NCBI RefSeq assembly: GCF_000332215.1
Contig: NZ_ALWB01000005.1
Span: forward strand, 1 to 53,140
From: Pseudanabaena biceps PCC 7429
GTDB lineage: Bacteria > Cyanobacteriota > Cyanobacteriia > Pseudanabaenales > Pseudanabaenaceae
Reading direction: 5' to 3'
Length of the DNA: 53,140 nucleotides
A program made the position numbers and the translations under genes. The stretch's first letter is position 1. Every line of letters begins with the position of its first letter. The notes beneath the pieces are model-generated. The model had not been told where the DNA came from. It did no database searches and saw only the letters and a program-made list of their open reading frames with translations. Below, piece by piece: positions 36,814 to 44,962 of the stretch.

Positions 36814-37629
36814 TTATTCATCATGGGTAAAGTAGCGATCTAAAAAGCCAAGGATATGATTGCGGAGCTCAAAATATTCGGTACTTTCGCGAATCGCAAG
36901 GCGATCGCGTGGATGCGGAAAAGGTATAGATAGAATTTCACCGATATTAGCAGCGGGACCATTGGTCATCATCACTATGCGATCGGACATAAAAATAGCT
37001 TCATCCACATCATGGGTAATCATAATCACCGCCTGCCTTTGTAATTCCCAAATATTAAGTACTTGCTGCTGTAACTTGTAACGAGTTAAGGCATCTAACG
37101 CGCCAAAGGGTTCATCCATCAGTAACATTTTCGGACGAATTGATAAAGCTCTGGCAATTCCTACCCGTTGTTTCATCCCGCCCGATAATTCATCGGGATA
37201 TTTGTCCGCCGCCGCCGTAAGGTTAACCATACCTAAATGTTCGCTTACAATATTCTTTTTCTCTTGTGCAGATGCGGTTTTCATGACTTCATCGACAGCA
37301 AGTTGAATATTTTCGCGTACCGTGAGCCAAGGCAGTAAAGAATATTGCTGAAAAACCATCATTCTCTCAGCGCTCGGTTTGCGAATTTCTCGACCATCTA
37401 GACATACGGAACCATTGGTTAGTCTCTCTAAACCTGCCACAATTCGCAAGAGCGTAGATTTACCACAGCCAGAATGTCCAATGATGGATATATACTCCCT
37501 TGCCCTCACGGATAAGTTAATCCCATTCAAAGCCACATATTCTTCTCCGTTAGATTTGCGATAGGATTTGTATAGATCCTTAATTTCGAGGAAGTTAGTT
37601 ATCGATGGATCGGTTTCGGGATGCATCAT
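36814..37629 (-). CDS. ABC importer ATPase, NrtD/SsuB/TauB-like
   Basis: The ATPase of an importer for small anions of the nitrate/sulfonate/taurine group, 271 aa. Walker A is GHSGCGKSTLLRIVAG, Q-loop VFQQYSLLPWLTV, signature LSGGMKQRVGIARAL, Walker B LLMDEPFGALDALTR and the switch His in MITHDVDEAIF. I start at ATG 37629 (MMHPETDPS); a TTG at 37641 would add four residues. It lies 42 bases after the binding-protein gene and belongs to the same unit as the two genes upstream (permease, binding protein). It has no NrtA-like C-terminal extension, so it is NrtD- and not NrtC-like. Confidence 0.88.
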   Translation of the reverse strand: MMHPETDPSITNFLEIKDLYKSYRKSNGEEYVALNGINLSVRAREYISIIGHSGCGKSTLLRIVAGLERLTNGSVCLDGREIRKPSAERMMVFQQYSLLPWLTVRENIQLAVDEVMKTASAQEKKNIVSEHLGMVNLTAAADKYPDELSGGMKQRVGIARALSIRPKMLLMDEPFGALDALTRYKLQQQVLNIWELQRQAVIMITHDVDEAIFMSDRIVMMTNGPAANIGEILSIPFPHPRDRLAIRESTEYFELRNHILGFLDRYFTHDE

Positions 37630-37670
37630 AGGATTAATCAATAATATGAGTAGGAAAAAGGTGATAGTTC

Positions 37671-39092
37671 TTAACGGAAAGCAAACGAACGGGGGCGATT
37701 TGAGCGAATTTCAAAACTATTGAGGTATCCCACGGGATCGCTAGGATCAAAGGCTTTGCGATCGATAAACATCTCCGCAGGTTCTAGCTTGTAATCTTCT
37801 TTGGGGCAACTAATATTCATCTCCGCCGCAATCTGTCGATACAAATCCGTTTTCCATGCTTGTCGAGCAATCTGTTCGGCATTTTGGGGGATTTCCTTAA
37901 TTTGTCCCCAACGAGCTGCTTGCGTCATCAGCCATAGACATTCCGACTGCCATAGGAAAGTGGAATGGTCGTTGGCTTGGCTTTGTAATTCTGATGGAAG
38001 ATCGAAAAATAGAGTCGTTTCTAAACTCTTAACGATGCGTTGCTGCCGATCAAAACCACCGTAGTTATATTCTCCCACAATGCCTGGACGGGTATACTTA
38101 TCAATGGCTCCTTGTTTTGGTTTTGCCCCCGTAAAAGCGCGATCGGTAATTAGTTTAGCTACTTCTTCCCGATTATTAGGATTGCTACAATATTGGCAGG
38201 CTTCAATCATCGCTTTCACGAGAGAACGGTATGTTTTAGGATTTGATTCAATAAAGGATTCCATCACTCCTAGCAAGCGATCGGGATGTCCACGCCAAAT
38301 CTCTCGTCCTTGTGCAAAGGTAAACCCAATATTTTCATTGCCCGTAATTGCTCTCGTATTCCAAGGCTCCGCAACCATGTAAGCCTGCATTGCCCCAATT
38401 CGCATATTATTAACCATCTGCGGTGGTGGGATGACAATTAATCGAAAATCTTCATCGGGGCTAATCCCCGCTGCTGCCGTCAGGTAACGCACGAAGTATT
38501 CGTAAATTGACGAGCTAAGCACAACTGCCCAAACTCTTTGCTCCAGTGGTAAATTTTCAAAAAAGCGGCGCAGATCCTTTCCCAATGCGGATAGATTGCC
38601 ATTATATTCTTGCCAAGGGCGTATACCCGATTCCCACATGGCTCGGCTCATTGTGATCGCATTACCATGACGATGGATAGTCATCGCCGCACATAAGGGA
38701 GCGTGCCTCGCTCCTTCTGCCCCAGTACGCGCATTGACTACGGCTCCAGAAACGACGGGAGAAGCATCCAAGCGACCAAAAATTACACCGTCGCGAGAGG
38801 TTGCCCAACTGGCTTCACGGTTGAGGGAAACATTAAGTCCATATTTGCGAAAGAATCCTTTTTGCCATGCGATCGCAAAAGGAGCGCAGTCGTTAACGGG
38901 AACAAAACCAACTGTTAAGTTAGGCTTCTCAAGGGTCTTAGAATCAACCACAGGTTCCATCGCTAAAGCCTCAGCCGAGAGTTGGCGGGGTTGACGATCA
39001 GCGATCGCGCAACCAGAAACCACAGTACCCAATATGCTAGTACCTGTAGTTTGCAAAAATTTTCGCCGACTCCAGTCTTGAGGTAAATTCAT
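37671..39092 (-). CDS. Substrate-binding protein, NrtA/CmpA-like
   Basis: A 473-aa periplasmic binding protein of the nitrate/bicarbonate/cyanate group. The twin-arginine signal SRRKFLQTTGTSILGTVVSG ends in a lipobox-like VSGC (Cys near 28), so it is probably a Tat-exported lipoprotein. The domain opens with LTVGFVPVNDCAPFAIAWQKGFF, typical of NrtA/CmpA. The usual features KYGLNVSLNREASWATSRDG and MAEPWNTRA-like (MVAEPWNTRAI) follow. It is longer at the C-terminus than simple SsuA proteins. The substrate (nitrate, nitrite, cyanate or bicarbonate) cannot be read. Gene order permease, binding protein, ATPase is unlike nrtABCD. Confidence 0.86.
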   Translation of the reverse strand: MNLPQDWSRRKFLQTTGTSILGTVVSGCAIADRQPRQLSAEALAMEPVVDSKTLEKPNLTVGFVPVNDCAPFAIAWQKGFFRKYGLNVSLNREASWATSRDGVIFGRLDASPVVSGAVVNARTGAEGARHAPLCAAMTIHRHGNAITMSRAMWESGIRPWQEYNGNLSALGKDLRRFFENLPLEQRVWAVVLSSSIYEYFVRYLTAAAGISPDEDFRLIVIPPPQMVNNMRIGAMQAYMVAEPWNTRAITGNENIGFTFAQGREIWRGHPDRLLGVMESFIESNPKTYRSLVKAMIEACQYCSNPNNREEVAKLITDRAFTGAKPKQGAIDKYTRPGIVGEYNYGGFDRQQRIVKSLETTLFFDLPSELQSQANDHSTFLWQSECLWLMTQAARWGQIKEIPQNAEQIARQAWKTDLYRQIAAEMNISCPKEDYKLEPAEMFIDRKAFDPSDPVGYLNSFEIRSNRPRSFAFR

Positions 39093-39187
39093 AGCTAATA
39101 ATTTTTCAAATTATTGTAATAAGTAGTTAGAAGTTCCAATCTCTCTATTCTAACAATGACAAGCCAAACATTTCTAAACCATAGAGG

Positions 39188-39268
39188 GTAGTGCTAAACA
39201 GTTAAGGATGGGCGGCGCGAAGCGCCGCCCATCCTTACCTGTTTAAATCCTTTCCTTTTTAGGACTAC
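39188..39268. mobile_element. 81-bp palindromic mobile element, family A
   Basis: GTAGTGCTAAA and TTTAGGACTAC are imperfect terminal inverted repeats around a perfect hairpin (AAGGATGGGCGGCGC, loop GAA). It differs from the copy at 44246 at only two positions. It lies between the permease and the binding-protein genes; no target duplication is seen here. Confidence 0.85.
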
Positions 39269-39299
39269 AGTAACTTTTTCAATTATGTAATTCTCAACA

Positions 39300-39402
39300 A
39301 AGTAGCTAGGCATAAGTAAACTTAAAATCTAGAAGAGCGTAACGCCCGTGTAGCGTGCGTTACGCTCTCTGGTTTTGTTTTTTAATTATGCTTAACTGCT
39401 TA
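39300..39402. repeat. Palindromic element, family B
   Basis: A near-complete family B copy: AAGTAGCTAGGCATAAGT at the left, TTAATTATGCTTAACTGCTTA at the right and a core hairpin (GAGCGTAACGC.../...GCGTTACGCTC). The stop codon of the permease gene (39400-39402, read leftwards) is formed by the right end. Confidence 0.82.
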
Positions 39403-40281
39403 TAGATTTCTTGTTGCTGGACGACGAGTTATCCAAACTTGCACCAAACCTAATCCATAATCGAGCAGTAAACCAGTTACGCCAATTACCAACACTGCCA
39501 AAAACACCGAACTCAAGTTTAGTCGATTCCATTCATCCCAGACAAAGAAACCAATCCCCACTCCTCCTGTCAACATCTCCACCGCCACAATTACTAACCA
39601 AGCAATACCCAAGCTAATCCTTAATCCCGTAAAAATATAGGGTAAACTCGCTGGCAAAATAATCTTCGTAATCCTTCGCCAATTCGACATTTCCAAGACT
39701 CTTGCAACTTCTAAATAATCTTTGGGAACGCTGGATACACCCAGCGCCGTATTGATAATTGTCGGCCATAGCGAAGTAATAAAAATCACGAAAATTGCAG
39801 AGGGATCGGCTAAGTTAAAAATCGCCAACGCAATTGGGAGCCAAGCTAAAGGAGAAACTGGTTTGAAAATCTGAATGAGCGGATTCAACGCTAGCATTGC
39901 GGGGCGAGACATCCCGATTAAAAATCCTGTGGGAATTGCCACCAAAGCACCTAGTCCAAAGCCAATCAAAACTCTTCGCAAACTAGCTAATAATAGCCAT
40001 CCTATGCCTAAATTCCCCGCTCCCCGTTGAAAAAATGGATTAAGAATATAGTCTAAATTGGCGGTTAAGGCTTCGATAGGGGTAGGCATTAATTCCTTCC
40101 GCCAAAGGGCAACTAACCACCAGAGGAGGATAATGCCTACAAAACCCAAGGCGGGTAATAGCACCACATCCCTGAAGATTGTCGCTTTGATAATTTGCCA
40201 AGCGGACTTGGCGATCGCCTTTAGATTAATTTTGAGCAAGATAGATTCCTCCCTACGCCTATGGGATATAGCGGTTTGCAC
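39400..40281 (-). CDS. ABC importer permease, NrtB/CmpB-like
   Basis: A 293-aa inner-membrane permease of the nitrate/sulfonate group with about six hydrophobic segments, for example VVLLPALGFVGIILLWWLVA near the start. The coupling loop EAA-like motif is visible in the segment around LEVARVLEMSNWRRI, followed by ILPASLPYIFTGLRISLGIA. The start is GTG 40281; the first 25 residues are hydrophilic and basic. It begins the unit whose next genes are the binding protein and the ATPase. The 307 bases between permease and binding protein hold two repeat elements (39188 and 39300), so downstream expression may be reduced or independent. Confidence 0.87.
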   Translation of the reverse strand: MQTAISHRRREESILLKINLKAIAKSAWQIIKATIFRDVVLLPALGFVGIILLWWLVALWRKELMPTPIEALTANLDYILNPFFQRGAGNLGIGWLLLASLRRVLIGFGLGALVAIPTGFLIGMSRPAMLALNPLIQIFKPVSPLAWLPIALAIFNLADPSAIFVIFITSLWPTIINTALGVSSVPKDYLEVARVLEMSNWRRITKIILPASLPYIFTGLRISLGIAWLVIVAVEMLTGGVGIGFFVWDEWNRLNLSSVFLAVLVIGVTGLLLDYGLGLVQVWITRRPATRNL

Positions 40282-40307
40282 CTAGCACTTTTTAGCGAAA
40301 CAACTAA

Positions 40308-40395
40308 AGCTGTCGCCAATTGTACTAGAACATAAAACCCAAGAATTGAGTGGCGGCGCTTCGCGCCGCCACTCAATATACACTTGGCGACAGCT
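40308..40395. repeat. Nested palindrome
   Basis: Outer arms AGCTGTCGCCAA and TTGGCGACAGCT (40308-40319, 40384-40395) enclose an inner 14-bp stem (40346-40359 with 40363-40376, loop TTC). The inner stem belongs to the GGCGGCGC group; the outer arms are found only here. Confidence 0.75.
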
Positions 40396-40423
40396 ATATG
40401 TGGGCAGTATGCTCTTTGTTAAT

Positions 40424-41863
40424 CTATGTTTTTTTGGGTTTGAGTTTGGGATTGGTTGACAGCAAGGCATCACGAAATTGTTTTGCCATAGGTGAATTAG
40501 GTCTTAATTCGATGGTTTTATCAAAAGCGGCGATCGCTTCCTCATCACGATGCAATCTACTAAGGACTCGCCCTTTTGCCTCCCAAGCATTGGGATTTTT
40601 GGGATCTAACTTGATAGCTGCTTCGGTCTTACTGAGAGCTTCGGAGAATTTACCGAGGGTAGCGAGAATTCTCGATTCTTGAATCAGCTTTTCATCGGGT
40701 GAGTTACGAGTAGGACTTTCTGAGGCGCTAGGCGATGGTGGTGCTGGGATTAAAGGTATTGAAGGCTTTGGTGGAATCAGAGATTCGGGAGAAGTTGGGG
40801 GCTTGGGTAAGCCACTAGTCAATGGGTCTGGACTGGGCTGATGTAACTGGGAAAATACCACAAAAGCGATCGCTAAAATACTAATTACGCTTCCAGCAAT
40901 AATGAAGGGATTTGTCCAAGGTGAGGGTGGAGGATTGCTTAAAGGATCGCCTGAAGGATTGCTTTGCAGGGTTGCTATTGGTTGCTGTTGCGTGGCATTG
41001 CTTACTACAGTATTTAACTCATGATTGGTGATGCTGGGTATTTGGGCGATCGCCTCAAGCACTTGCGATGCTGACTGATAGCGCTGGCGGAAATCGTAAC
41101 GTACCATTTGATCGAGAAGGTCGAGAAACTCACTAGAATAAACACCTTCGGGCAAGCGATCTCGCCATTGCAGTTCGGCAGTATCAGGATTTTCAGGAAA
41201 TAGTCTGGGTTCGCCCCCCGTGATGGCTTGGATGCCCATCATCCCGACTGCATAAATATCGCTACAAAATCGAGGTTTGCCATTGAGCTGCTCGGTGGGC
41301 ATATAGCCTGGGGAGCCGATGGAGATCGTTAAATTCGTGTTACCTTGCGAATCAACCACAAGACCACCAATTTCTTTAACTGCCCCAAAATCGATGAGTA
41401 TAATTTTGCGATCGGACTTCCGCCTAATCAGATTAGCTGGTTTGATATCCCGATGAACCACACCATGACCGTGAACGAAAACTAAGATTTCTAAAACCTC
41501 TTTAAGTAAAGCGATCGCCATCGATTCTGGCAGTCTGATCCCCTTACCCAGTTCTTGAGTAAGATCTTTGCCATCAGCAAATTCTTGGACTAAATAAAAT
41601 TCTTCACCTTCTTGAAAGTGGGCAAGCAAACGTGGAATGCGATCGTGAGTACCCAAGGAATAAAGAACCTCTGCCTCTTGATCGAAGAGGCGTTTGGATG
41701 TTTCCAGAAGAAACGGCTCTTTTGAGGTGGGTTTGAGTTGCTTGACCACACAGATAGGATGTTTAGGTAAATCAATGTCTTCAGCCAAGTAGGTTTGCCC
41801 AAAACCGCCGCCACCAAGGTGACTAATGATTTTGTAATGTCCTCTAAGTATGGTGTTTAGCAC
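40424..41863 (-). CDS. Ser/Thr protein kinase with TPR tail
   Basis: A 479-aa eukaryotic-type kinase that phosphorylates proteins on Ser or Thr. GGGGFGQTYLAE (about residues 16-27) is the glycine loop; the Lys in VVKQL follows; HRDIKPANL is the catalytic loop and IDFGAVKE the metal-binding motif; SPGYMPTEQL fits the activation segment. The kinase is followed by a Pro-rich linker with one transmembrane segment (about residues 312-333, FIIAGSVISILAIAFVVFSQ) and two TPR-like units (EALSKTEAAIKLDPKNPNAW). The start is GTG 41863. No partner gene is adjacent. Confidence 0.9.
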   Translation of the reverse strand: MLNTILRGHYKIISHLGGGGFGQTYLAEDIDLPKHPICVVKQLKPTSKEPFLLETSKRLFDQEAEVLYSLGTHDRIPRLLAHFQEGEEFYLVQEFADGKDLTQELGKGIRLPESMAIALLKEVLEILVFVHGHGVVHRDIKPANLIRRKSDRKIILIDFGAVKEIGGLVVDSQGNTNLTISIGSPGYMPTEQLNGKPRFCSDIYAVGMMGIQAITGGEPRLFPENPDTAELQWRDRLPEGVYSSEFLDLLDQMVRYDFRQRYQSASQVLEAIAQIPSITNHELNTVVSNATQQQPIATLQSNPSGDPLSNPPPSPWTNPFIIAGSVISILAIAFVVFSQLHQPSPDPLTSGLPKPPTSPESLIPPKPSIPLIPAPPSPSASESPTRNSPDEKLIQESRILATLGKFSEALSKTEAAIKLDPKNPNAWEAKGRVLSRLHRDEEAIAAFDKTIELRPNSPMAKQFRDALLSTNPKLKPKKT

Positions 41864-41937
41864 ATTGGCTCAAGGGGTAATTTATCGAAATTCTCTAGGG
41901 CTATTATCGCAAAAACTAACCAATTTCAACGATATTT

Positions 41938-42054
41938 CAAAGCTCAAAATGGCGTAGCCATTTTGAGCTTTGGTATTACAGCAATTATCGATCAAACGAA
42001 CCACAAAGAAATTTTTGAAAGCGTTGCGAAGCAACGCTTTCAAAAATTTCTTTG
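41938..42054. repeat. Two hairpins upstream of the response regulator gene
   Basis: AAAGCTCAAAATGGC-GTA-GCC... (41938-41971) is a lone second hairpin of family C. A perfect 24-bp stem (42004-42027 with 42031-42054, loop GAA) follows. The rest of this 439-base gap (42055-42302) holds a direct repeat of TTTTAGGTGCATA and the probable promoter of the regulator gene; AGAGGAG precedes TTG 42303. Confidence 0.8.
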
Positions 42055-42302
42055 GTTTGGGTTTGAGCGCAATGCGTTGTAAGACTATTATTTGTGGGTA
42101 TTTGTGGGAACGATATTGTGATTGAAAGATTCGTTTCCTCATTATTTCCTCATTATGTTTTTGGATAGTAAGGTGCAAAGCGATAAACTAAAATAAAAAT
42201 CTGAGTTTTAGGTGCATAATTTTAGGTGCATAAGTGGATCGATATAGCTAAATTTACTTAGATATTTATCTCTAGCTAATCGGTATCTTAGAGGAGAAAG
42301 AT

Positions 42303-44249
42303 TTGAAGATTCTAATAGTCGAGGATGATGGCTTTTCGGCAGCAAGACTAGTGCAACTACTCGCTGAATTTCCCTACACCATTGATATTGCTCCTGATGC
42401 AAAAGCTGCATGGCAATATATCGAAACCTATACCTATGACTTGATGGTTCTCGATATCATGCTACCCGATAGCAATGGAATAGATTTATGTGCCAAGTTA
42501 AGAACCTCAGGCTACATGATTCCAGTATTGCTGCTTACCGCTAAGGATAGTATGAGCGATCGCGTGATGGGACTCGAAGCTGGAGCCGATGACTATGTGG
42601 TGAAACCCTACGAATTTCAAGAACTAATTGCCCGAATTCGGGCGTTATTGCGCCGCGCTCACAACCGCGATTCACTGCGACAAACATTGACTTGGGAGAA
42701 TCTGTGTTTAGATTTCGGTAATAATACGATTAGCTATAACCAGAAACCCTTGCATTTAACCCAAAAAGAATATGGAATATTAGAACTACTTCTCAGGCAT
42801 CCGCAACAGATCTTTAGTCGTAGCTCTATACTAGACTTGGTATGGGCGGCAGGAGATTTCCCCAGTGAGGAGTCAGTAACTACCCATATTAAGGGATTGC
42901 GTCAAAAATTAAAGACAGCGGGCATGAGCGCTGATCCCATTGAGACTTTATATGGTTTGGGCTATCGCCTTAGACATGAGCCTTCTCCAGATCGATCTCC
43001 AGATCGGCATCTAGATTGGCATAGTCCAGTAAAGTCAGTATCTGAGCAAATTGCTGAAGCCAAATTAAAAGCTGCGATCGCCGAAATTACCGAAAAACTT
43101 CGAGAGAGTCTCGCTAAATTAATTCCTTTTTTTCGGCAAGTGGCGATCGCTTTGGAGGCAGGAAGTTTGGATCCGAAAATGCGTGATCGGGGTTGTATGG
43201 AAGCGCATCGACTGGTAGGTTCCCTTGGAACCCTAGGATTTCCCCAAGGATCAGCGATCGCTCTTCAGATCGAGCAGCTTTTACAGCATGATTTTTCTCC
43301 ATCTCATAACGATGTTGGACAGTTCCATACATTGATCGATGATTTAGAAACTAGTGCTAACGAACCTCTCAAGATATCCAAGAACTACATTACTAAGGTA
43401 CAGAAACCCATAGACTTTGCTCGTTTCCCTAAGCTGCTGATTGTGGATAGCGATGTGGAGTTCGTCCAAGAGATGCAGCGGGATGCCGAAGCTTGGGGCA
43501 TAGTTGTAGAAACAGCTCATAGTCTTGCTACTGCCAAAGCAAAACTCGAACAAGAAGCTCCTGACATAATTCTATTGGATATCTTACTCGCTGAAAGTAA
43601 CGCTGAAAGTCGCGCTGATAGTAGCGATGGCTTGCGGCTCTTAGATGAACTGTCGCGGAGACAGATGGATATTCCGACATTGATTACCACTGCTAAAGGT
43701 AACTTGAGCGATCGCGTTATGACAGCAAAGAAAGGAGGACATATCTTTATCGAAAAGCCTGCCTTGACCGAGGAAATCCTAGGTGTGATTTCGCAATTAA
43801 TCCATCGCCAGAGGCACGATCGCCCTAGAGTCATGATTGTTGATGATGATCCCCATATATTAGAAGTCTTGAAAATTTTGTTGGCTCAATGGGATTTAGA
43901 AGTGACGCTGCTCCAAGATTGCAAGCAATTTTGGCAAGTTTTAGAATCGACTGCTCCCGATCTGCTGCTGCTGGATTTGAGTATGCCCGACTATAACGGT
44001 ATTGACCTATGCCGTGCGGTCAGAACTGATTCTCTATGGCAATATTTACCGATCGTCTTTCTCTCATCTTCTAGCGATCGCGATACTATTCACCAAGTAT
44101 TTGCGGCTGGCGCAGATGACTATCTCAGCAAACCTATTGTGGAGGAAGATTTACAAACAAGGATTCTCAGTCGTTTAGAACGCAGTCTGGTATCTCGTCA
44201 GGCGGCAGATTTTGACGGGCTCACGGGCTTATATACCCATCGTCGGTAG
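42303..44249 (+). CDS. Response regulator REC-HTH-HPt-REC-REC, truncated before its GGDEF domain
   Basis: A 648-aa protein. REC1 (about 1-118) has the acceptor Asp in LMVLDIMLPD; an OmpR-type winged helix (about 125-222, YLRHE end) follows; an HPt domain (about 260-345) has the His in EAHRLVGSLGTLGF near 302; REC2 (about 378-497) has DIILLDILLAES with a Ser/Ala/Glu insert coded by short repeats; REC3 (about 510-625) has LLLLDLSMPDYNG. The frame ends early in DGLTGLYTHRR, the start of a GGDEF domain, because an 81-bp element is inserted at 44246. The start is TTG 42303 after AGAGGAG. The truncated protein may still signal, but its output domain is cut off. Confidence 0.88.
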   Translation: MKILIVEDDGFSAARLVQLLAEFPYTIDIAPDAKAAWQYIETYTYDLMVLDIMLPDSNGIDLCAKLRTSGYMIPVLLLTAKDSMSDRVMGLEAGADDYVVKPYEFQELIARIRALLRRAHNRDSLRQTLTWENLCLDFGNNTISYNQKPLHLTQKEYGILELLLRHPQQIFSRSSILDLVWAAGDFPSEESVTTHIKGLRQKLKTAGMSADPIETLYGLGYRLRHEPSPDRSPDRHLDWHSPVKSVSEQIAEAKLKAAIAEITEKLRESLAKLIPFFRQVAIALEAGSLDPKMRDRGCMEAHRLVGSLGTLGFPQGSAIALQIEQLLQHDFSPSHNDVGQFHTLIDDLETSANEPLKISKNYITKVQKPIDFARFPKLLIVDSDVEFVQEMQRDAEAWGIVVETAHSLATAKAKLEQEAPDIILLDILLAESNAESRADSSDGLRLLDELSRRQMDIPTLITTAKGNLSDRVMTAKKGGHIFIEKPALTEEILGVISQLIHRQRHDRPRVMIVDDDPHILEVLKILLAQWDLEVTLLQDCKQFWQVLESTAPDLLLLDLSMPDYNGIDLCRAVRTDSLWQYLPIVFLSSSSDRDTIHQVFAAGADDYLSKPIVEEDLQTRILSRLERSLVSRQAADFDGLTGLYTHRR

Positions 44250-44327
44250 TGCTAAACAGGTAAGGATGGGCGGCGCAAAGCGCCGCCCATCCTTACCTGT
44301 TTAAATCCTTTCCTTTTTAGGACTACC
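44245..44327. mobile_element. 81-83-bp palindromic mobile element, family A, inserted in a gene
   Basis: GGTAGT and ACTACC close the element. The 9-10-base sequence CCCATCGTC(G) is present on both sides (44236-44245 and 44328-44337) as a target duplication. Removing the element and one copy restores an open frame through the GGDEF domain. It is nearly identical to the copy at 39188. No transposase is present in the window. Confidence 0.9.
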
Positions 44328-44350
44328 CCCATCGTCGTGGCATTCACAGC

Positions 44351-44818
44351 TTGAACCAACTCATCCATTTGTCGATGCGCAATCACCAAACCTTCTGTTT
44401 GGCAATTTTAGATCTGGACTTATTTAAACAGGTCAATGATCGCTATGGTCACATTGTGGGTGACTTCGTTCTCAAGCAATTTGGGAAGCTCTTACGGCAG
44501 CATTTTCGGAGTGAGGATATAACTATGCGTTGGGGTGGTGAAGAATTTGTGGTGGGATTATATGGAGCTGATTGTCAGCAAGGTATTGACCGCCTCAATA
44601 ATTTACTGACCATCTGGAGACAACAAGAATTTGTATCGTCAGCAAGCGAGGCTTTTAATGTAACCTTTAGTGGCGGATTAGTGGAATGGCCGAAGCATGG
44701 CAATAGTATAAATTTGCTATATGAGGGTATGGATGCAGCTCTATATCAAGCCAAAACAATGGGTAGAAATCGGATAGTTGCGGCTGGAGAAGTTAATGCA
44801 CACAAATTTGTTAAGTAG
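44351..44818 (+). pseudogene. GGDEF domain, downstream part of the split regulator gene
   Basis: This 155-aa piece continues the gene broken at 44245. It holds a diguanylate cyclase core: FCLAILDLDLFKQVNDRYGH binds Mg and the base, RWGGEEF is a functional A-site and RSED before it is an RxxD inhibitory site. The catalytic parts look intact, so it could still be made from TTG 44351, but there is no good ribosome binding site. It is more likely silent or weakly expressed. The stop TAG is formed by the family B element that follows. Confidence 0.8.
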
Positions 44819-44899
44819 CTAAACATAAGTAAACTTAAAACCTAGACGAGCGCACCGCTCACGTAGCGAGCGGTACGCTCTCTGGTTTTGGTTTTAGCT
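44812..44899. repeat. Palindromic element, family B
   Basis: TTAAGTAGCTAAACATAAGT opens it; the core is an imperfect hairpin around GAGCG.ACCGCTC/GAGCGGTACGCTC. The right end is lost. The first bases include the TAG stop of the GGDEF fragment (44816-44818). Confidence 0.72.
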
Positions 44900-44962
44900 A
44901 AAACAAGCCCTCTCAAATCCGCTCTAAAATGGACTTAAATAACTTACGGGAAGGACAAAACA

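Noticed and set aside
44351-44818. Independent diguanylate cyclase gene
   Set aside because: Joining it to the upstream frame across the target duplication restores one protein, and there is no good ribosome binding site before it.
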